A stretch of DNA of 64,000 nucleotides. Origin: Neisseria shayeganii 871 (GTDB taxonomy: Bacteria > Pseudomonadota > Gammaproteobacteria > Burkholderiales > Neisseriaceae). The notes beneath the pieces are model-generated. The model saw only the letters and a program-made list of their open reading frames with translations, had not been told where the DNA came from and ran no database searches. Shown one piece after another: positions 18,606 through 27,345 of the stretch (position 1 is the first letter of the stretch; the number at the start of each line of letters is the position of its first letter). The stretch lies in contig NZ_JH164926.1 in the NCBI RefSeq assembly GCF_000226875.1, forward strand, positions 1,621,214-1,685,213. The letters are read 5' to 3'. The translations under genes and the position numbers were made by a program.

Positions 18606-19740
18606 CTGCGGTCTCCCCGGCTACCGTGATGCTGACGGATTCACAGTGCGCCCATTGGTCGGGTTTGACCACGGTCAGCGCCAGCCCGGGGGTTTCCACG
18701 TTGTACACCCCCGGCACTTTGAGGGCGGCCTGCACGGCCAAGGGCACGATGTCGCCGCCCAGCTTGTGGCGGCGGCCGGCTTCATACGCCGCCCAGGCGG
18801 CTTTGGCCGCGGCCAATACCTCGGCCTGATGGGCACCGGTGTACAGGGTCAGCACGGCGGTCAAGCGATAGTTGACGACCGAGGGTTCGCGCACCGCCAC
18901 GGTGTCGCACAAGGGGCGGCGTCGCTCATGGTTGAGGTAGGCCGCCACCGCCTCGCGCAGCTCGCCGGATGGCGCGCCGTCTTTGGTCAACAGAGTCACC
19001 GCCACCGTTCCGCCTACCGGGCGGCCCTGATGGTCGGTGCTGTTGGCCACGTGCACATCCACAATGGCGGGCGACACCTGGCGGGCAAAATAGGCATAGG
19101 CCCCCACCGGCCCGGCCACCGAAAACGACTCAGGTGCGAGCAAAATGCGCTCGCGGTAAGCGTCGTCGCTCTCCACATCCACCCCGCCGGCGGGTACGGT
19201 GGTATTGGCCGCTTTGACCTCAATGCTTGGGTGCAAGGGGTCGAGGCTGTTGATTTGGCCGACCGACCAGCCGTTGCCGGCGGTGCCGACGGTGGTGCAA
19301 ACCGCAGTCAGTTCCATGCTGCGCTTATTGGCGTTCAGGTAGCCGTCTTCAGTTACCGCAAACGCCACCTGTCCGGCCGATACCTGCGTGCCTTTGGGGA
19401 TATGGATTTGGGTTGCGCCTTCGAGTTTGTCGGCGCTGAAACGCAGCGTGGTGCGTGCCGCCTGTGCCTGCAGGCGCGGGGTGTTGACGTCGTCGCCGCA
19501 CAAATCCAGCATCAGGCCGGTGGCAAAGCGCGGGTGCTGCTGGCGGTAGGCTTCATTGACCTGCTTCCGCAGCAGGGTTTCCCGATACGCGAAAGTGTTG
19601 ATGATCAGCCGCTCGATATGGGCGGGCTGCAGCACCTTGCCGCTGCGCTGCTCGTAGTCGGCAATGGTTTCCGCCAGCACCTCGGCCAGCTCGTCCGCCA
19701 CCACCTTTACGTCTTCGCGCTTCAACTTGCTCAAATCCAT
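18598..19740 (-). CDS. Baseplate assembly protein J
   Basis: A 380-aa baseplate wedge protein of the gpJ family. It starts MDLSKLKREDVKVVADELAE, chosen over an upstream extension that overlaps the preceding gene. It contains YAYFARQVSPAIVDVHV and the usual GGTVAVTLLT region. Its partners are gpW (13 bp upstream) and gpI (overlapping), so the wedge genes W-J-I are a coupled block. Confidence 0.88.
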   Translation of the reverse strand: MDLSKLKREDVKVVADELAEVLAETIADYEQRSGKVLQPAHIERLIINTFAYRETLLRKQVNEAYRQQHPRFATGLMLDLCGDDVNTPRLQAQAARTTLRFSADKLEGATQIHIPKGTQVSAGQVAFAVTEDGYLNANKRSMELTAVCTTVGTAGNGWSVGQINSLDPLHPSIEVKAANTTVPAGGVDVESDDAYRERILLAPESFSVAGPVGAYAYFARQVSPAIVDVHVANSTDHQGRPVGGTVAVTLLTKDGAPSGELREAVAAYLNHERRRPLCDTVAVREPSVVNYRLTAVLTLYTGAHQAEVLAAAKAAWAAYEAGRRHKLGGDIVPLAVQAALKVPGVYNVETPGLALTVVKPDQWAHCESVSITVAGETADG

Positions 19741-19753
19741 TTCAGACAGCCTT

Positions 19754-20119
19754 TCAGGTAGCCTTAACGGCCAAATCGGTTTGGTAGATCTCACCCGCCA
19801 CCGCATCGGCCACCCGCCAATGCAGGCTCATAAAGAGGTGCGGGGCGTGGCCACTGAAGCCGATGTGCTCGAGCACCGCCCGCGGCTCCCATGTTTTGAT
19901 GGCCAGCATCACCTCGCGCACCATATTCGGCACCAGCACATCCTCGGGCGTGTCGATGTAGTCGTGATGGGCGGAACCGAACTCCGGACGGCATACGTCC
20001 GTGCCCTTGCGGGTGGCAAGGATATTGAGGATGCACTGCTCAATGTCGGCGGCATCCTGTACGATGCCCTCGCCCTCGGGGGCGAGTTGCCAGTGGCGGG
20101 ATCGGGGTGTCATGGTCAT
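19754..20119 (-). CDS. Baseplate protein W (gp25-like)
   Basis: A 121-aa homologue of P2 gpW and T4 gp25, which starts sheath polymerisation at the baseplate. The motif QCILNILATRKGTDVCRPEFG is characteristic. The gene ends Lys-Ala-Thr-stop, encoded by AAGGCTACCTGA; the stop codon is supplied by a DNA uptake sequence. It opens a transcription unit behind the repeated element at 20211. Confidence 0.87.
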   Translation of the reverse strand: MTMTPRSRHWQLAPEGEGIVQDAADIEQCILNILATRKGTDVCRPEFGSAHHDYIDTPEDVLVPNMVREVMLAIKTWEPRAVLEHIGFSGHAPHLFMSLHWRVADAVAGEIYQTDLAVKAT

Positions 20120-20210
20120 GGTGTGATTATCGGTATACGACTGTCGGGCGGCTTGTAACGCCCGTTAAAAAAGACCCTGTGCGGCATGATACGTACAGGG
20201 TCTGAACAGG

Positions 20211-20230
20211 TCTTTTAAAGGGCTTTAAAA
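20211..20230 (-). promoter_or_regulatory. Repeated 20-bp phage element, copy 1, with hairpins
   Basis: Minus strand TTTTAAAGCCCTTTAAAAGA, one mismatch from copies 3 and 4. In transcription order it is preceded by a hairpin (AATCCCCTGTA...TACAGGGGATT) with a T run and followed by a second hairpin (ACCCTGT...ACAGGGT, T6), then gpW. The 182-bp gap therefore holds two terminator-like hairpins around the element. Confidence 0.6.
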
Positions 20231-20301
20231 AATCCCCTGTATCGGTACAGGGGATTGTGGCGCTCGGTTTGTCCGCGGTCTTGTAAAACGTTTTAAAAAC
20301 G

Positions 20302-20904
20302 CTATTTCGGCGGGCCGACCTCGGTCTGGTGGTCGTGGTCTTTGACGCTGATGCCGTCGGCCACCACATCACCGTCCGTGGTGCGCAGCGTGCCGTGGAT
20401 GGTGGCGGTGTCGCCGCCTCGGCCGCCGCCGTAGCCGGTCATGCCCTGCATATAGGTCAGGCCGCCGCCCACGGTCAGATTACCGGTGGTTTCGGTCTCG
20501 GCGCAGTCTATGGTGACTTTCGCGCCGGACTTAATCAGCACCTCGCCCGGCGTGTCCACCGTAACCAGTCCGCTGCTGCGGTCGTGGCTGATCACCGTGC
20601 CGTTGGCAAACTGCTTCATCCAGATATTGCGGTCGGCCGCCGGCGCGGGGTCGGCCGCGTTGTAGATGACACCCAAACACACCCCGCCTTCGCCCCGTGC
20701 ATCCAGCAGGCAGACGGCCAATTCGCCCGGGTCGGGCAAGGCATAGAAGCGGTTGCCGCCGGCGGCCAAAGACACCACCGGCAGCCAGTCGGTCTGCATC
20801 CCTTCCAAGGCCGGCAGGGTGACGCGCACCGCATGGGCGGCGGCATCCACCTCGGCCACGGTGCCGTATTGCAGGGTTGCGCCGAAATCATAGGCCTGCT
20901 GCAT
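20302..20904 (-). CDS. Baseplate assembly protein V (spike)
   Basis: A 200-aa homologue of P2 gpV, the membrane-piercing spike at the tail tip. An N-terminal OB-fold region (TVAEVDAAAHAVRVTLPAL) is followed by a beta-helical C-terminus ending in a short DHDHQTEVG segment, where histidines of spike proteins commonly bind metal. It overlaps the gpD gene by 17 bp and is the last gene before the element at 20211. Confidence 0.87.
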   Translation of the reverse strand: MQQAYDFGATLQYGTVAEVDAAAHAVRVTLPALEGMQTDWLPVVSLAAGGNRFYALPDPGELAVCLLDARGEGGVCLGVIYNAADPAPAADRNIWMKQFANGTVISHDRSSGLVTVDTPGEVLIKSGAKVTIDCAETETTGNLTVGGGLTYMQGMTGYGGGRGGDTATIHGTLRTTDGDVVADGISVKDHDHQTEVGPPK

Positions 20905-22030
20905 GGCCCGCCTCCTGTTTTTCGGTTTCAGCGACGGCGGCCGGCACTTCGTCCGGCACGTACTCCACCATACGTACTTCCAAAGTCGTCACATAGCCTG
21001 CCATGCGGCGGATGTCGTGGCGGCTCTGTTTGACCAGATACTTACCCGACAACTTGCCAAAACCGCGCAGCTGCACCACCTGACCGGCCACCAGCTTGGC
21101 ATGGCCCACCAACGTGATGCTGCCGGCAACTTGGCTTTGTTTGGCATCATTGAGTGCCGCATCGGCGCGGGCGGCCAACTGCTGGTCGCTCTCGCCGCGG
21201 TTGGCCACAATCTTGAGGGTGTCGGTGGTGGCGGTACGTTTGCTGCCCGGGCGCAGCGGCGTGTTGCGGCGGCGCTGCCGGCGCACCTGTTTGCGGCGGG
21301 CATCGTAGCCGGTGACCACCGCTTCTTCCGGGACACCCTTAATCAGGTCGCGCAGGCGCAGGGTTTTGATGTCGGCGGGCAAGAGTTCGGTGACCGGCTC
21401 CTGCTTGGCCAATTCGACGTTGCTGTGAAAAACCAATGTCCTGTCCACAATCTTAAACGTATGGCCGTACTCTCTGGCCAGCCGCGCCAAAAACTCCACA
21501 TCGCGCTCCTGGTACTGGGTAACGTGGTCGATCTTGATGTCGGCCACGGTGCCGGTCACCGACAGCTTCAGGCGCTGCGCCACTTGGCGCACAATCTTGG
21601 CCAAGGTGATGTCGCGGTAAACCTTGGGCTTGAGCGTTCGGTTGCTGCGGGTGATGCCGGTGGCCAATGCCTTCAGCCGCACCACCGAGGGCGGGTGCTG
21701 GTATTCGATTTCCGCCAATTCAAAGCTACCCATTTTAACCATGCCGGTAAATTGGTCGCCGATTTCGAGGCTCAGGCTGTCGCCTTGGTCGGGATACCAG
21801 GTACGCAGCCAGCGGCCGTCCACATCTTCTACTTCGATTTGCAGCTCGTCCGACTGGTCGCCCAAATAATCGGTATAGCTGACCGACATCAGATAGGGTT
21901 TGATGTCGGCGGTGATGTCTTTTTGTTCGTACTTGAGCACCACGTCCGGCAGCGTGACCGGGTGGCTGTTCAGGCTACCTGAAGGGGTAAGCAGTCCGGC
22001 CAAACCGGCAGGCAGATTGGATTTGCTCAT
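20888..22030 (-). CDS. Late control/tail hub protein D
   Basis: A 380-aa baseplate hub of the P2 gpD family, structurally like T4 gp27. Characteristic parts are YTDYLGDQSDELQIEVEDVD near the N-terminus, ITLAKIVRQVAQRLKLSV, and QYQERDVEFLARLAREYG in the centre. A DUS lies in the first 40 codons (near 21971). It sits between tail protein X and gpV. Confidence 0.87.
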   Translation of the reverse strand: MSKSNLPAGLAGLLTPSGSLNSHPVTLPDVVLKYEQKDITADIKPYLMSVSYTDYLGDQSDELQIEVEDVDGRWLRTWYPDQGDSLSLEIGDQFTGMVKMGSFELAEIEYQHPPSVVRLKALATGITRSNRTLKPKVYRDITLAKIVRQVAQRLKLSVTGTVADIKIDHVTQYQERDVEFLARLAREYGHTFKIVDRTLVFHSNVELAKQEPVTELLPADIKTLRLRDLIKGVPEEAVVTGYDARRKQVRRQRRRNTPLRPGSKRTATTDTLKIVANRGESDQQLAARADAALNDAKQSQVAGSITLVGHAKLVAGQVVQLRGFGKLSGKYLVKQSRHDIRRMAGYVTTLEVRMVEYVPDEVPAAVAETEKQEAGHAAGL

Positions 22031-22037
22031 CTTCGTT

Positions 22038-22256
22038 TTACCTCATCCACGGCGGCATATCCGCCTGATTGTCGGGCTTGGCCGTCAATACCGGCACCCA
22101 CACCGTGAGGCCGGCCGGAAACTGCTCGGCCACCGGCAGATGCGGATTGGCTTCAATCAGGTCGCCAATCAGCAGGGCATTGCCGTAGTAACGGTGGGCA
22201 ATCAAATCCCAGCGGTCGCCCTCGGCGGTGGTGTATTGCAATAAAGAGGGTTTCAT
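22038..22256 (-). CDS. Tail protein X (LysM-like)
   Basis: A 72-aa protein with TTAEGDRWDLIAHRYYGNA and a closing PAGLTVWVP, the LysM-like fold of P2 gpX that binds near the baseplate. The start MKPSLLQYT overlaps the upstream gpU stop (ATGA). Longer in-frame starts would run into the gpU gene. Confidence 0.85.
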   Translation of the reverse strand: MKPSLLQYTTAEGDRWDLIAHRYYGNALLIGDLIEANPHLPVAEQFPAGLTVWVPVLTAKPDNQADMPPWMR

Positions 22257-23155
22257 TGCCCGTCCTTTCTGGTGGCGAGCCAAGCGGTCAGGCTTTGCAC
22301 GCCGCGCGAGCCGTTGGCCAAGCTGTCGGTGGCGGCGGCCACCGCTTCGGCACCGGCATCCAGCCAGCCACCCACGCTGCCGCTCTCCATGCCGCCGCGG
22401 ATGGCGGCCATGCCCCCGGACAACTCCCGCGCCGCCTGAGAGCCGTAGCCCAGCATTTCCGCTGCGCCCGAGAGATCTCCGAACCATTTTCCCATTTCAG
22501 GTAGCCTGTTCAGCTTGCCCAGTGCCGCCCCGCCGATGCCGGCGGCATCGCCCAGCACACCGAACAAAGCCAACGGGTCGTTGCGCAGGTCCTGGGCATG
22601 GGTGATCAGGTCTTGGATTTGGCCGATTTCGCGCTCGACGGTGCGGTAGATGCGCACGCCGGTTTCGACGGCATCGGCAATCTGCGAAGCCGTGCCCTGC
22701 ACGCTCTCGGGCAGCATGGCCAACAGCGGGTTTTTGCCGCCTGTGGCTACGCCGGGTGTAGGCAAAGGGTTGTTGGGGTCGCCGACAAACTCGGTCAGCT
22801 CCACATCCAATTCCCGCGCCGCCGTGCGGCCTTGGCCGTCCTGTATCAGGGTGCGCGCCGACACCGACTCAATCACAAACCACCCCATAAAGCGGCCGCT
22901 GCCGAATACCAGCGACACCGCCTGCTGCGCTTCCTTGGCCCCAATCAGCCCTTTGTAGGCGGCATCCACATCGCCCAGCTGCCAATGCAGGCGCAGCGAA
23001 AAGCGGATGCCGGTCAGCTCGTTGCCCATCGCCTGCAGGCGCGGGCGGCCGGCCAATACCTCGTGCTTGGCAAACAAGGCTGCGTGATTCTCTTCAAAAT
23101 CACTGAAGCTGTTGAGAAATTCAAAGCGGACATCGCCGAGCATGGCATACATCAA
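22253..23155 (-). CDS. Tail protein U with a C-terminal extension
   Basis: A 300-aa protein. The first 130 residues match the P2 gpU family (MLGDVRFEFLNSF, LRLHWQLGDVDAAYKGL, GWFVIESVSART), which caps the tail tube. The remaining 170 residues are low-complexity helical sequence rich in Gly and Ala, with no assignment. It is nearly twice the length of P2 gpU. It overlaps the tape-measure stop and the X start. Confidence 0.8.
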   Translation of the reverse strand: MMYAMLGDVRFEFLNSFSDFEENHAALFAKHEVLAGRPRLQAMGNELTGIRFSLRLHWQLGDVDAAYKGLIGAKEAQQAVSLVFGSGRFMGWFVIESVSARTLIQDGQGRTAARELDVELTEFVGDPNNPLPTPGVATGGKNPLLAMLPESVQGTASQIADAVETGVRIYRTVEREIGQIQDLITHAQDLRNDPLALFGVLGDAAGIGGAALGKLNRLPEMGKWFGDLSGAAEMLGYGSQAARELSGGMAAIRGGMESGSVGGWLDAGAEAVAAATDSLANGSRGVQSLTAWLATRKDGQ

Positions 23156-25911
23156 TAGGCCCTCCGTGCCCGCTCATCCATCAGGCGGTTGAACAAATCC
23201 TCAAATTCGCGCAGCCCCATCTGCAGGGCAGCTTGGATTTGCTGCACATCGCCGCCGGGGGCGTGGATGGTCGGGTTAAAGTGGATGGTTACCCCGCCGC
23301 CTGCCGGTGCCTGCCGTGCGGCCGCGAACTCGGCGGAATGGGCCTGCATGGAAGCGGCCAGCTCGGCCGACAGGGTGAGGGTGCCGCTGCGGTTTTTGAA
23401 ACGTTGTTGCAAATCGGAGGCCACCGCGCCGATGGCGGCCAAGGGACGGGCGGAGCCGTTGCCCAAACCGATTTGCAAGCCTTCCATCATCCAGCCGCCG
23501 AAGCGTTTGAACAGACGGCTGGGTGATTTGATTTCGTTGCTGTTTTGAAACTTGGCGGCAAACCAGCCGGCCACCCCTGAAAACCATGCTTTGACTTCTT
23601 CAAACCTGGCCTTCAAACCATTCCACAGGCCGCTGATGATGTTGCTGCCAAACTCGGTAAACTTGGCCGGCAGCTCAATACCGAACCAAGACAGCACGGC
23701 CGCAAAGGCTGAATGAAATGCTCCGATGGGCGACCAGTTGAGGATCAGGCCGAGGATGCCGGTCAGGCCGCCGTTAAAGGCGGTTTTGATTTCTGTCCAT
23801 ACGCTATCGACCGTACTGAACAACAAATCAAAAATCATGCGCCAGCCATCAACTATCGTGAAACCGATGCTTAAAATATTGCCCAGAACATGGCCGACGA
23901 TATAACCGAAGCCTTGAGCAGAGTCCGATGCCTCCGAGCTGCTGCCCATGAAGTCTGAGAAAAACCCGGAAACCACTTCCCAAATCTGCTGCCAGCCGAA
24001 AGCAATCATCTCCAATACTGGCATCATGGGCGCGACGCCGTCTTTAAAACCGTCCCACAAACCGATGAAAAACGACTTAATCGGCCCCCAATATTTGTAG
24101 ATCAGCACAGCGGCCACCGCGATACCGGCAATTGCCAAACCTAGCGGATTGGTCAAAGCCGCCATGCTGAGTGTCCGCCAAATACCCAACAGCCAGTTTG
24201 CTGCCGTGCCCAGCCCACGTACCCGTGAAGCCACAATCAGAAAACGGGAACCCAAAACACTGATGCGGCCGATACCGTTGGTCAAGCCGCGCATCAGCCG
24301 GCCGAACCACACCACACCTTGCCGAGCCTGCCGGGTAGAGAGTCCGAGAATTTGTAATGCAGACGTGGCTCTGCCGACACCGCCTATTTTTAACAGGCCG
24401 AATGCCGCCTGCAGGCGCAACCAATTGCCGCGCACACTCAAAATATTGCCGCCCAAGCCCAATAGGGCGGTGCTGAAAATATTCAGGCCGAAACGCACAC
24501 CCAAGGAACCGGCCTTGAAAGCGGCAAAGGCGGCGATGCCGAGAAAAATGTTCCTGATCAGTCCGGGGTGTGTTTCGGAAAATCGGATAAAACCATCTAC
24601 CATCGGTTTGATACTGTTTAGCGCCTCGTTCACAGCGGGAAGCAATACCGAGCCGATGGCAATGCCCAAATGCATAATCTGGTTTTTAAAGGTCTGCCAT
24701 TGGGCGGCCGTAGTGGACATTCGGCTTTGAAACTCTTTGTCCATGCTGCCCAAGAAGGCCATTTCACCGTTGGCAGCTGTTTCTTTCAGCTGGCGGATGG
24801 AGCGTTCGTATGTCTCCACGCTGCCGGTGAGTACGGCAATATCGTCGGCATACTGCAAGCCGAACAAATCCACCAAGGTGCCCATTTGCATTTCTTTGGG
24901 CAGGGAATTGACCCGTTTCAGGAAGTCCACCAGAGCACCTTCGCCGTTGCGGGCAATGTCGCGCTTCAGCTGCTCTGCGCTCAACCCCATGCCTTTCAGC
25001 GCATTTTGGAAATCTTTACCTTGTTTGTCGGCCGTCATCAGCTTGGTCAGCATGCCGTTGATGGCTGTACCGGCTACTTCCGGGGCTTTACCCAAGCTGA
25101 TAAAGGTATTGGAGAGTGAGGCGGCCTGAAGCTCGGTCAAACCGAACTGTTTGGCCACACCGCCCACACGGCCGAGCGTGTTGACGATGTCAGATGCCTT
25201 GGCCGGACTGGAATTGGATAGATGATTGATGGCATCGCCCAAACGGTCGATTTGGGCAATCGGAATCTGATAGACGTTGGCCAGCTTGGCCATACTGTCG
25301 CCGGCCTGTTCGGCCGACATATCGAAAGCCACACTCATCTTGGCCACGGTTTCGGTAAAACCGGCGATATCCTGACGGGCAATGCCCAATTGGCCACCAC
25401 TGGCCGCGATAGCTGCCAACTCCCTGCCGGCCATCGGGATGCGGTGGGTCAGATTCAGAATATCCTGCTGCATTTCTTTGAACTGCTGCGGGGTATCGAA
25501 ATCCACTACCTTACGTACATCGGCCATTGACGACTCAAAGTCCATCGCCAGTTTTACCGGTGTAAGCACCGTTACGGCCGCCCCCAACAGTCCTGCGGCC
25601 TCCGCTCGCATTCTGTCGCGGCCTTGGCTGTTCAGTTGCAGCTGATCTTGAATAAAAGTCTGCCCTCGTGCATTGCTATGCAAAGCCCGCATACTGCGGC
25701 CCAGGGCATCATATTGCCGGTTTAATTGCGCCAACCCGGCAGAATTGCCCTTGAAGTGTTGCATCTCACGATTCAAACGCTGCTGCTCGCGCCGCAAGAT
25801 TGCCGTGCTGCGCCGGACACTATCAACACCACCGCCCAAGGAGCGGAGTGCGGCAATGGTGCCACCCATTGCGGCACCGACTTTGACGACTATTGATAAC
25901 TCGGCAGACAT
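23152..25911 (-). CDS. Tail tape measure protein
   Basis: A 919-aa tape measure that sets tail length. The TP901-type core is visible near residues 110-400 (MADVRKVVDFD, LTHRIPMAGRELAAIAASGGQLGI, KASDIVNTLGRVGG). Hydrophobic segments follow near 440-600 (NPLGLAIAGIAVAAVLIYKYWGPI), and there is a helical C-terminus. At about 0.15 nm per residue it fits a tail of roughly 130-140 nm. Its first codons overlap a promoter that fires in the opposite direction. Confidence 0.9.
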   Translation of the reverse strand: MSAELSIVVKVGAAMGGTIAALRSLGGGVDSVRRSTAILRREQQRLNREMQHFKGNSAGLAQLNRQYDALGRSMRALHSNARGQTFIQDQLQLNSQGRDRMRAEAAGLLGAAVTVLTPVKLAMDFESSMADVRKVVDFDTPQQFKEMQQDILNLTHRIPMAGRELAAIAASGGQLGIARQDIAGFTETVAKMSVAFDMSAEQAGDSMAKLANVYQIPIAQIDRLGDAINHLSNSSPAKASDIVNTLGRVGGVAKQFGLTELQAASLSNTFISLGKAPEVAGTAINGMLTKLMTADKQGKDFQNALKGMGLSAEQLKRDIARNGEGALVDFLKRVNSLPKEMQMGTLVDLFGLQYADDIAVLTGSVETYERSIRQLKETAANGEMAFLGSMDKEFQSRMSTTAAQWQTFKNQIMHLGIAIGSVLLPAVNEALNSIKPMVDGFIRFSETHPGLIRNIFLGIAAFAAFKAGSLGVRFGLNIFSTALLGLGGNILSVRGNWLRLQAAFGLLKIGGVGRATSALQILGLSTRQARQGVVWFGRLMRGLTNGIGRISVLGSRFLIVASRVRGLGTAANWLLGIWRTLSMAALTNPLGLAIAGIAVAAVLIYKYWGPIKSFFIGLWDGFKDGVAPMMPVLEMIAFGWQQIWEVVSGFFSDFMGSSSEASDSAQGFGYIVGHVLGNILSIGFTIVDGWRMIFDLLFSTVDSVWTEIKTAFNGGLTGILGLILNWSPIGAFHSAFAAVLSWFGIELPAKFTEFGSNIISGLWNGLKARFEEVKAWFSGVAGWFAAKFQNSNEIKSPSRLFKRFGGWMMEGLQIGLGNGSARPLAAIGAVASDLQQRFKNRSGTLTLSAELAASMQAHSAEFAAARQAPAGGGVTIHFNPTIHAPGGDVQQIQAALQMGLREFEDLFNRLMDERARRAY

Positions 25912-25921
25912 ATTTTATGAT
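25893..25921 (+). promoter_or_regulatory. Sigma-70-like promoter for the counter-oriented gene at 25951
   Basis: TTGATA, a 17-bp spacer, then TATGAT: five of six matches in each hexamer. It reads rightward, against the tail operon, from within the start of the tape-measure gene. An AAGGAGG ribosome site and an ATG follow about 20 and 30 bp later. Confidence 0.7.
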
Positions 25922-25950
25922 TTCGTCAGATAGTAAAAAGGAGGTGTGTC

Positions 25951-26226
25951 ATGGAAGTATTGGCCGTTCTGTTCGTTTTGTTCATGGCAGCCGTTTATCT
26001 TGCAACTTTTGTTATCGGCTCAATGGGCTTAACCCTGTGGGCAGGCGCATCGGCATGGAAGGGAGTGCGCTTCAAAGCAGCTGAAAAACAACGCCGCCAA
26101 CAGCAAGCGGAACGGCACGCCCAAGCGGTGAGCGATTACCGCAAACCTTATGATGCACAACGCAGCGCAGAGAACTTGGCTTACTGGCAGCAGCGTCTGA
26201 AACAAGACAACGCCGCAGCCCACTGA
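25951..26226 (+). CDS. Small membrane protein, probable moron
   Basis: A 91-aa protein on the strand opposite to the tail genes around it. An AAGGAGGT ribosome site 5 bp before ATG and a near-consensus promoter argue that it is real. A long N-terminal hydrophobic stretch (LAVLFVLFMAAVYLATFVIG and onward to about residue 35) is followed by a charged Gln/Arg-rich cytoplasmic tail (AAEKQRRQQQAERHAQ). Genes of this type are usually expressed in the lysogen; superinfection exclusion is one common role, but nothing in the sequence proves it. Confidence 0.75.
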   Translation: MEVLAVLFVLFMAAVYLATFVIGSMGLTLWAGASAWKGVRFKAAEKQRRQQQAERHAQAVSDYRKPYDAQRSAENLAYWQQRLKQDNAAAH

Positions 26227-26227
26227 A

Positions 26228-26432
26228 TCAAAATCCTTTCCGGTAGCCCGCCTTGATTTGGCGGGCTGCTTCTTTTTGGAAGGCAGCAAAGTCCGCCACA
26301 TCCAAATCGTCAATCGCCTGCGGCGTCCAACCAAACCACCATGCCACATCGGCACAGGCCGCCAGCAACTGGCGCTGAAACTCGGCTTTATCGGCCGGCG
26401 GCAACGGGCGGCTCGGTGCAGGTGCGAAAAAA
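26228..26432 (-). CDS. Tail assembly chaperone, frameshift extension (E'-like)
   Basis: This second frame encodes APAPSRPLPPADKAEFQRQL and then WWFGWTPQAIDDLDVADF, a typical tail-chaperone C-terminus. No good start lies nearby. It would be reached from the upstream chaperone gene by slippage on six T at 26432-26427 (minus strand). A -2 shift, as in phage Mu, or a +1 shift gives this frame; -1 does not. The fused product would be about 155 aa. Confidence 0.7.
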
Positions 26433-26693
26433 CTCTTGCAGCTGTCTGTAATCGCACAAATCCAAATCTTCCAAATCTTCCGGCACCAAGCGGCACAGGC
26501 GCGCCAACATGGCGATTTCTTGAGCGGCCTCGCCTTCAAAGTGCGAGACGGCACGCAGGTCCCCCACCTTGGCACGGCGCATGGTGACGCTCTCCAAACG
26601 GGTGCCGTCGGCCAACACCACCGGACAAAACAATTCGATCACCTTGTTCACACCCAAGTTCTCTTGCAGTTTTTGCGCTTCGTTTTGTGCCAT
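26388..26693 (-). CDS. Tail assembly chaperone (E-like)
   Basis: A 101-aa tail assembly chaperone that coats the tape measure during tail building. It starts MAQNEAQKLQENLGVNKVIE and carries LESVTMRRAKVGDLRAV, as in Mu gp41/P2 gpE-type proteins. Just before the stop, codons GAG TTT TTT CGC provide a run of six T for programmed frameshifting into the next frame. Spacing, order and the overlapping second frame match the conserved tail-chaperone arrangement. Confidence 0.8.
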   Translation of the reverse strand: MAQNEAQKLQENLGVNKVIELFCPVVLADGTRLESVTMRRAKVGDLRAVSHFEGEAAQEIAMLARLCRLVPEDLEDLDLCDYRQLQEFFRTCTEPPVAAGR

Positions 26694-26790
26694 TTCTTCA
26701 TTCCTTTATAAAATCGCCGGGCGGGACGGCCAAATAAAAAAACCCACCATCTGTATGAGATGGTGAGTTTAGTTTTTGCCCGTCTGAAAG

Positions 26791-26810
26791 GCTTTTAAAG
26801 GGCTTTAATA
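26791..26810 (-). promoter_or_regulatory. Repeated 20-bp phage element, copy 2, with hairpin
   Basis: Minus strand TATTAAAGCCCTTTAAAAGC, the most diverged copy. It is followed in transcription order by TTTCAGACGGG, then a hairpin (ACCATCT...AGATGGT) with seven T and the tail-chaperone start. It lies in the 122-bp gap behind the tail-tube gene. Confidence 0.55.
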
Positions 26811-26815
26811 AATTG

Positions 26816-27334
26816 CTATTGCCCGATATTTCGCCGCATCTGCGCCAGCTGGTCTTGACCGTTGACGCGGTATTTATTGGCGAAAGCATCGAAGTACAGT
26901 AGCTCGCGGCCGCCGGCTTTGACGCTGCCGGCCGTGCAGGTAAAGGTGCTCGGCCATTCTGCGCGCTCTTTGGGTTTGTAGCCGCCCAAGGGCACCTTGC
27001 TGAACTTGACCGTCAGCACCACCACCACCGGCTCTTCTTTGACCAAGCCTTCACCATTGTGGGTTTGCAGATTGCCGCGCACCATCAGCTGCTGCGCCTT
27101 AAAGGGCAGATACACCCCGTTGAACGCATCGGCATACAGGCTGTTCCAACTGATTTCGCCTTCGCCCACCTTAAAGCCCTTGGGCAGGTTAATGTCAAAC
27201 GCCAAGCCCAAACCGGCGTGTTCGTCCTGCAGGATTTCGATTTCCGGCAGCTTTACCTCGTTGGCGCGGCCGATCTGGGTATTGCCGTTCAGATACAGAT
27301 TGGCGTTGTAAATCACATTCAATTCAACACTCAT
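26816..27334 (-). CDS. Major tail tube protein
   Basis: A 172-aa inner tail tube subunit of the P2 FII family. It starts MSVELNVIYNANLYLNGNTQ and contains VKLPEIEILQDEHAGLG, typical of the family. It directly follows the sheath gene and precedes the chaperone, in the P2 order FI-FII-E. Confidence 0.9.
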   Translation of the reverse strand: MSVELNVIYNANLYLNGNTQIGRANEVKLPEIEILQDEHAGLGLAFDINLPKGFKVGEGEISWNSLYADAFNGVYLPFKAQQLMVRGNLQTHNGEGLVKEEPVVVVLTVKFSKVPLGGYKPKERAEWPSTFTCTAGSVKAGGRELLYFDAFANKYRVNGQDQLAQMRRNIGQ

Positions 27335-27345
27335 GTTTCACTCCT

